Source: an uncultured Chlamydiaceae bacterium (GTDB lineage Bacteria; Chlamydiota; Chlamydiia; Chlamydiales; Parachlamydiaceae). Taken from it: a stretch of DNA of 9,406 nt. Under the pieces are notes generated by a model. It was not told the DNA's origin, made no database searches, and worked only from the letters and a program-made list of their open reading frames with translations. The stretch covers positions 1-9,406 of the forward strand of contig CAMFKA010000074.1 in assembly GCA_945957185.1 (NCBI GenBank), written 5' to 3'. Numbering within the stretch: position 1 is the stretch's first letter; each line of letters starts with the position of its first letter. Of the stretch, positions 5,789 to 9,406 are shown piece by piece. Made by a program: the position numbers and the translations under genes.

Positions 5789-6188
5789 AGAGTTTCTCCA
5801 AATCTTTTGACGGTTCAATGCGGAAACGGATCGATAGGGGTTGATCTCCCAAAGTCAAATCGAGAGATGAGTTGAGTCTTGTGAGGAGGATGCGGTAAGG
5901 AACTTTAATAGATTGCCCATTCACATCGATGCCGACATGCGTCATCCCTAAAATCTCTTCAGACTCTTGAATTTGTTTACAAAGGTCTTGGAACTTTTTT
6001 AGCTGCCGGACGAGGACAGGGTCGGTGAAGGCGTATTTTTTTTTGCAATGTTCGCATTGAATGGGTTGTAAATCCGCTGTCGTCACAGAGAATTCCACCG
6101 GCTTATGGCAGGCGATGCATTCAAATTCGAGAAGGTGACCCTTTTGCATGTCAGTTTGGTACTCCGTAAGTAATGATCTAAACTTCAT
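5781..6188 (-). CDS. Small zinc-ribbon protein of unknown function
   Basis: The 135-residue protein has two CxxC knuckles, CIAC (24-27) and CEHC (45-48), 17 residues apart. This is the layout of a zinc ribbon or rubredoxin-like site and suggests one bound zinc (or possibly iron). Residues 58-80 are likely helical and rich in Lys/Gln/Glu. The C-terminal half (82-125) looks like beta strands with a DLTLGDQPLSIRFRIE stretch. I do not recognise the family. The frame ends inside the transaldolase start, so the two are probably co-translated. The upstream GAGG is 13 bases from the ATG, longer than usual; Met14 is an alternative start and would leave both knuckles intact. Nucleic-acid or protein binding is the common use of such ribbons, but nothing in the sequence decides it. 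Confidence 0.75.
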   Translation of the reverse strand: MKFRSLLTEYQTDMQKGHLLEFECIACHKPVEFSVTTADLQPIQCEHCKKKYAFTDPVLVRQLKKFQDLCKQIQESEEILGMTHVGIDVNGQSIKVPYRILLTRLNSSLDLTLGDQPLSIRFRIEPSKDLEKLYE

Positions 6189-6268
6189 TTTAGCAGCTGC
6201 ACCTCATAGTGGCTAGAAAAATGTTGTTATGATAGGTTAAAAATTAATCTTTACACAAAGAGTCAACC
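6189..6268. promoter_or_regulatory. Divergent intergenic region between the zinc-ribbon gene and the 614-residue gene
   Basis: These 80 bases separate two genes read away from each other, so promoters for both should lie here. On the minus strand TTGACT (6260-6265) is a good -35 box, but the bases 17 nt further on (TTTTTA) are a poor -10. On the plus strand TTGTTA (6224-6229) with a TAATCT (6245-6250) is possible only with a short 15-base spacer, and a TATGAT (6228-6233) lacks a partner. The location is well supported; the exact boxes are not. Confidence 0.4.
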
Positions 6269-8113
6269 ATGAGCTGGAAAACCTTCGATTTCAACACCGG
6301 CACCGAGTTAAATCGTTCATTTCTCGATCGCCTGCAATTGTTTTTAGAAAGAAAGGAATCTCAGATTTGTCACGACTCACTAGATGCGATTGGGGCGAAA
6401 GACTTCCCTCCCACCACTTTGCTGCGATTAAAAGAACTTGTCCCCCTTCTAGAGGGAAGGTTGCAGCGATTTAATCCCGAAAAAGAGAAAAACCCCACTC
6501 CAAAAGTGTGGAAATCTCTAGCTGAAAGCTGGAATGCGGTGTTGTGGCAGTATGTGGAATTTCTGGAAGGCGCCATCGAAGAACTATTTGTCGAAGCCTC
6601 CCGTATCGACCTGCAGGTATGGTCTACGGAGATTATGGAAGTGTTCCTTGCGGTAAAAGGTGTGCTAGAAAGCTCTTTGAATGAAATAGAAGAGGTGATG
6701 GGCGGCTTAAATCGTGCGTTAGTGGGACTGCGCGAACGGATCGATCCAAAAATGTGGTCGGTGAAGCGTTTGTTTGAGAGCTCTATTTTAGATGAAGACC
6801 TTTTCAAAAGCGTTAGACAAAGCCGCATCTCTCTTCAAAACGGGTCGGAAAAAGTGATTGCGCTTTACGATAACCTCAACGAAATGAAAGAGGATGTCAT
6901 CGCCTCTGCAGTTAAAATCGGCACGCTCCCGGTGTTCTCTACTCTCGATTCTGAAACGCAACAAAATTTTCTGGAGCTGTATGAGCTGCTAAAATGCTTC
7001 GAAAAAAACCGAAAGCTTCCTTTGTTAGAAGAGAAAGACCTTTTGATGTCGCTACGCAAAACGACAAGTAAAGAGCAGGCATTTACGATTTTTCGGGATT
7101 ATTACCACGCTCTACATCGGGAGCTATTCCACCAAAGCTTTGATATCAAAAGAAACGCTGCAGCGTACTCCTCCCGCGAAATGATTTTGGAGCGCGTCGC
7201 TCAGCTGAAAGAGATTGAAGGGGAAGTATCATTGTTAGCTGTCACCATCGACCACTATCGGGAATTTCTTCTCGCCACCGACCCCAATCCCTATGTCAGA
7301 GCGCGATTAGGGTTTTCTGAGTGGGTGCTGGGGCCAGAATCGCAAGAGACCAAGCATCTATACAAATTTGGATATAGTTTGGAGTCCCTTCATCGCCTTT
7401 ATGTGCAGCTGATCGATTCGGTACAAAAGGGTCCTCGTTTAGGGACAGAAGAATCCGCTGACAAAGAAATCGACAAAGTGCTTCACGAAATGGGAGCTCC
7501 GCTGCTCGCTGAAAAAGTGATGGTCAAGCATGCGGAAGATCTCATCACCCGTTTCGAAGAGGTTAACGAATTAGGATCTTACGATTTTTCTTTGATCGAG
7601 AAAATGGGTGGGTGGTTAGGAAGAGCTTTAAGGTTCGATTGGAAGCATCACGTGCTGCAACGGTATCCGGAGTTTCATGAAATCTATGCCATCCATATGG
7701 GATTGGCGGGAGCGATAGATGATCAGTTGCATGTCAACCGATTAAAAAAATTCAAACGCCTTTTAGCGGAATTAAGGGAATGGATTTCGCAGAAAGAAAC
7801 GGCCAAACACACGCGGGATATCGATTTGGATATCAACGATATCCGTGGCTATTTGCAAGAGTTTCTAGCTCACGTTCAGCGTTCGCTGGGGGTAGAAGGG
7901 GAATCCGCGGTAACGCGAGAGAGAATGGAAAAAATGTTCTCTCGGCAACTTTTAGAGTACCGTCACCTCTTTGGGTACTTTTTTTACCAATTCAACAATG
8001 ACAATATCGACGAGTCGTTGATCCGTTCTAAATGCTATTTTGTCGATCAGTACTTTGAAGCGGTTGATAAAAAGCTCGCCGCAAGAAACATAACGTCAAA
8101 ACCGTTGACATAA
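6269..8113 (+). CDS. Large, predominantly alpha-helical protein of unknown function
   Basis: The 614-residue product starts at ATG 6269 behind a weak AGAG site. It is rich in Leu, Glu, Lys and Arg, with long amphipathic stretches throughout (for example residues 15-30, 90-170, 310-330 and 490-560). It shows no signal peptide, no transmembrane helix, no nucleotide-binding P-loop and no cysteine pairs suggesting a metal site. I do not recognise a catalytic motif or family. Its composition suggests an all-helical, possibly elongated or scaffold-like cytoplasmic protein, perhaps conserved only among chlamydiae; an exported effector is an alternative the sequence alone cannot exclude. It is read divergently from the transaldolase block. 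The barrel-protein promoter overlaps its last codons, so the two are probably separate units. The frame is uninterrupted and its codon use resembles the neighbours. Confidence 0.8.
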   Translation: MSWKTFDFNTGTELNRSFLDRLQLFLERKESQICHDSLDAIGAKDFPPTTLLRLKELVPLLEGRLQRFNPEKEKNPTPKVWKSLAESWNAVLWQYVEFLEGAIEELFVEASRIDLQVWSTEIMEVFLAVKGVLESSLNEIEEVMGGLNRALVGLRERIDPKMWSVKRLFESSILDEDLFKSVRQSRISLQNGSEKVIALYDNLNEMKEDVIASAVKIGTLPVFSTLDSETQQNFLELYELLKCFEKNRKLPLLEEKDLLMSLRKTTSKEQAFTIFRDYYHALHRELFHQSFDIKRNAAAYSSREMILERVAQLKEIEGEVSLLAVTIDHYREFLLATDPNPYVRARLGFSEWVLGPESQETKHLYKFGYSLESLHRLYVQLIDSVQKGPRLGTEESADKEIDKVLHEMGAPLLAEKVMVKHAEDLITRFEEVNELGSYDFSLIEKMGGWLGRALRFDWKHHVLQRYPEFHEIYAIHMGLAGAIDDQLHVNRLKKFKRLLAELREWISQKETAKHTRDIDLDINDIRGYLQEFLAHVQRSLGVEGESAVTRERMEKMFSRQLLEYRHLFGYFFYQFNNDNIDESLIRSKCYFVDQYFEAVDKKLAARNITSKPLT

Positions 8114-8133
8114 TTCGACAACTGTTCTAGCCT
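8105..8133 (+). promoter_or_regulatory. Candidate sigma-70-type promoter for the outer-membrane protein gene
   Basis: A perfect -35 hexamer TTGACA (8105-8110) overlaps the last codons and stop of the upstream gene. With the standard 17-base spacer the -10 is TAGCCT (8128-8133), matching three of six positions. Transcription would start near 8140, giving a leader of about 28 nt that contains the ribosome site at 8159-8162. The -35 is strong, the -10 weak. Confidence 0.5.
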
Positions 8134-8168
8134 ATTGCTTCTTTATTCACAACACAATGAGGTTAGAC

Positions 8169-9107
8169 ATGAAACGACATTTGTCGAAGTTTTCCGCACT
8201 TATCGCCGCTGCAGCAGCATTGGGAACCTCCGGTTCCGCTGATGCCGACCACGTTTTCCAAGCCGGTCTTGGATACCGTCAAGACACTATCACTTGGGAT
8301 GTCGATCGCAATGGACTCCCTCTTCCTGCATTGTCCGATGACAATCTCCGCTTCTACGATCTCGATATTATGTTCATCGGTGGTCGCGCAAAAGGTGGAC
8401 TGGGATGCCTTTACTACCGCGCTGATATGGAATACGGATGGATTTTCAACGGCCGTCAAAAAGAAAAAGCTATTTGGACGACTGCAGAAACACAAACGAC
8501 ATTCCCGAATTCATCTTTCGGCAATACAGAAAAAACTGTTTTCGAAGCTGCTGTCCACAACCACTGCAAACGCCGCTACACATTTGATTTCGATTTCGGT
8601 TTAGGAATCCCTTTCCAATTGTACTGCAGCGAATTGCAATACACTCCGATGATCGGTTACTCCTACAACACGCAAAGCTTACGCGTGAAAGACGACGAGA
8701 AATTGGGTCAGAATTTCACAGATGTTCAGCAAGGCGAAATTGGGCTCGGCAGCTTCTCCACAGGTGGACATAGCAGCTACCGCACAAGCTGGTGGGGACC
8801 TTGGATCGGTTTCGATATGGCGTACGCAACAAGCGAATGCGGCATCTACTATAGTGAAATGGAGTTCCACTTTGCACGCGCACGTCGCCAAAGAAACTCT
8901 TCTGAAGGGATTCCTTTAGACAGCTACCAAAGAACAAAGCAAGCGTACATTTTTGCATGGAAAGTGGGCGCGGCTTACGCAATTAACGATTGCTGGCTGA
9001 TTGACGGAAGCTTGAAGTATGTGGACGGTTTCTCGACAAAGAGCTCTTCTGATCAATTGAGCTGGAGATCCGGACAACTTCGCGTCGACGTAGGCTACCG
9101 CTACTAA
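8169..9107 (+). CDS. Secreted outer-membrane beta-barrel protein, cysteine-containing, chlamydia-like
   Basis: I place the start at ATG 8169, since GAGG (8159-8162) lies 6 bases upstream; the ATG at 8157 would add four residues and has no ribosome site. The 312-residue product has a signal peptide: basic MKRHLSK, hydrophobic SALIAAAAALG, and an ADA cleavage motif (24-26). The mature part alternates polar and aromatic residues as in beta strands and ends in RVDVGYRY, a C-terminal aromatic strand typical of barrels handled by the Bam complex. Five cysteines (80, 133, 153, 224, 275) could form disulfide bonds, as in chlamydial envelopes stabilised by cross-linked proteins. It could belong to the Pom/MOMP-like porin groups of chlamydia-like bacteria or to an omptin-like barrel; I cannot decide. 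It has its own promoter and is followed by a stem-loop, so it is probably monocistronic. Confidence 0.8.
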   Translation: MKRHLSKFSALIAAAAALGTSGSADADHVFQAGLGYRQDTITWDVDRNGLPLPALSDDNLRFYDLDIMFIGGRAKGGLGCLYYRADMEYGWIFNGRQKEKAIWTTAETQTTFPNSSFGNTEKTVFEAAVHNHCKRRYTFDFDFGLGIPFQLYCSELQYTPMIGYSYNTQSLRVKDDEKLGQNFTDVQQGEIGLGSFSTGGHSSYRTSWWGPWIGFDMAYATSECGIYYSEMEFHFARARRQRNSSEGIPLDSYQRTKQAYIFAWKVGAAYAINDCWLIDGSLKYVDGFSTKSSSDQLSWRSGQLRVDVGYRY

Positions 9108-9113
9108 TCGCAA

Positions 9114-9136
9114 GAGGGCAGCCCACAGCTGCCCTC
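9114..9136 (+). terminator. Stem-loop behind the outer-membrane protein gene
   Basis: GAGGGCAGC (9114-9122) and GCTGCCCTC (9128-9136) form a perfect 9-bp GC-rich stem with a 5-base loop (CCACA), 6 bases after the stop codon. No T-run follows (AATCCCTTG), so it is either a non-canonical terminator or a 3'-end stabiliser. Position and stability make a 3'-end role likely. Confidence 0.6.
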
Positions 9137-9144
9137 AATCCCTT

Positions 9145-9168
9145 GACAAATGACTTCTCATTTATGTC
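9145..9168. other. Second stem-loop, AT-rich, behind the outer-membrane protein gene
   Basis: AAATGA (9148-9153) and TCATTT (9158-9163) pair across a CTTC loop. With a two-base bulge, GACA (9145-9148) can pair with TGTC (9165-9168) instead of the outermost pair, lengthening the stem. It may be part of the repeat-like block that continues to the right edge. A TTGACA at 9143-9148 overlaps it, but no good -10 follows at the proper distance. Confidence 0.4.
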
Positions 9169-9203
9169 GACCTTTCAGGCCTCTGAGCTAATTTTGTACG
9201 CAT
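9162..9203 (-). other. Mini-ORF with a strong ribosome site, possible leader or mobile-element remnant
   Basis: On the minus strand GGAGG (9211-9215) is followed after 7 bases by ATG (9203) and a 13-codon frame, MRTKLAQRPERST, then TAA. Upstream of it on the same strand lie the hairpins of 9265-9383. A perfect site with correct spacing before so short a frame suggests a leader peptide or the truncated 5' end of a larger gene, such as that of a mobile element copied here. I cannot show that it is translated. Confidence 0.3.
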
Positions 9204-9264
9204 ACCCAGGCCTCCGCTTTGCTCAAAGTCGTCAACTTAAGCATTTAGGCTATACTTAGGTTTA

Positions 9265-9290
9265 CTTCAACCCCTAAAGGGGTTACGAAG
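9265..9290. repeat. Hairpin AACCCC-TAAA-GGGGTT with flanking stem
   Basis: AACCCC (9269-9274) pairs with GGGGTT (9279-9284) around TAAA. The flanking CTTC (9265-9268) and GAAG (9287-9290) pair again across a two-base bulge (AC). It is the first of three hairpins with C-run/G-run stems in the last 140 bases, which look like a composite intergenic repeat of the REP/BIME kind. No gene follows within the window. Confidence 0.6.
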
Positions 9291-9295
9291 TGTAG

Positions 9296-9347
9296 CCCAG
9301 GGTCAGGAGCCATCCGAGCTTGCGAGGATGTGCGACGCAACCCTGGG
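9296..9347. repeat. Imperfect palindrome CCCAGGGT...ACCCTGGG with inner hairpin
   Basis: CCCAGGGT (9296-9303) and its exact reverse complement ACCCTGGG (9340-9347) enclose 36 bases. Inside, CATCC (9311-9315) and GGATG (9326-9330) form a second stem. The two-storey cruciform form is typical of extragenic palindromic repeats, but I do not know a named family with this sequence. Confidence 0.6.
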
Positions 9348-9366
9348 GGTATTGTAATATCTCATC

Positions 9367-9383
9367 GTACCCCTCGGGGGTAC
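9367..9383. repeat. Hairpin GTACCCC-TCG-GGGGTAC
   Basis: A perfect 7-bp stem (9367-9373 with 9377-9383) closes a three-base loop TCG. It resembles the 9265-9290 hairpin in its ACCCC/GGGGT stem, suggesting two related units either side of the CCCAGGGT palindrome. No T-run follows on the plus strand, so it is not an obvious terminator. Confidence 0.6.
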
Positions 9384-9406
9384 CGCAGCAATTTGTAATA
9401 ATCCGG

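Noticed and set aside
5789..5818. Longer transaldolase N-terminus starting at 5818
   Set aside because: The extra ten residues do not fit the family, and the ATG at 5788 has a good GGAGA site.
8157..8168. Outer-membrane protein start at 8157
   Set aside because: No ribosome site precedes it, whereas GAGG precedes the ATG at 8169 and gives a normal signal peptide.
9108..9406. tRNA gene or complete insertion sequence in the right-hand intergenic region
   Set aside because: No cloverleaf with a T-arm GTTCGA-type motif can be drawn, and no transposase frame is present.

Overview
The window looks like chromosomal DNA of a chlamydia-like (Parachlamydiales-type) Gram-negative bacterium. This is inferred from gene content, not from a database match. 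The pointers are a lipid A-disaccharide synthase directly preceded by its 'LAB_N' membrane domain, which Chlamydiaceae carry fused to the enzyme; a TalA/TalB-type transaldolase beside small uncharacterised genes; and a short cysteine-containing outer-membrane barrel protein. There is no integrase, complete insertion sequence, CRISPR array, tRNA or rRNA that I can support.

Layout. Positions 1-6188 are read on the minus strand. In transcription order they hold a small CxxC/CxxC zinc-ribbon protein (5781-6188), transaldolase (4829-5788, overlapping its upstream neighbour by 8 nt) and a triosephosphate-isomerase-like protein with a long charged tail (3566-4816). Next comes a tandem octamer inverted-repeat element (3410-3564). 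After it lies a tightly packed lipid A/envelope operon: GT2 glycosyltransferase (2607-3323), double LAB_N membrane protein (1920-2606), LpxB (865-1923) and a DUF374/LpxJ-like acyltransferase (275-871). A second inverted-repeat element (125-264) follows. The first 14 codons of another minus-strand gene run off the left edge (1-42), with its own TATAAT box. Positions 6269-9107 are read on the plus strand: a 614-residue alpha-helical protein of unknown function and a secreted beta-barrel protein with its own promoter. Positions 9108-9406 hold no convincing long gene, but do hold a cluster of stem-loops and a leader-like mini-ORF that together look like repeat or mobile-element residue.

How the genes fit together. 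The four-gene block 275-3323 has junctions of 0 nt, a 4-nt ATGA overlap and a 7-nt overlap. This suggests translational coupling and one task: building lipid A (LpxB), adding or exchanging an acyl chain (DUF374 protein), and probably transferring a sugar-like group through a polyprenyl carrier (GT2 plus LAB_N). The upstream block joins central carbon metabolism (transaldolase) to a catalytically dead relative of triosephosphate isomerase.

Most worth a second look: (1) the TPI-like protein has lost all three catalytic residues (Lys, His, Glu) and both phosphate-binding loops, and has gained a roughly 160-residue Pro/Lys/Asp-Glu tail; (2) two elements of different sequence but identical architecture, made of 8-bp tandem repeats in inverted arms around an AT-rich core, each lie just behind the stop codon of a minus-strand gene; (3) the split LAB_N/LpxB arrangement; (4) the hairpin cluster at the right end.
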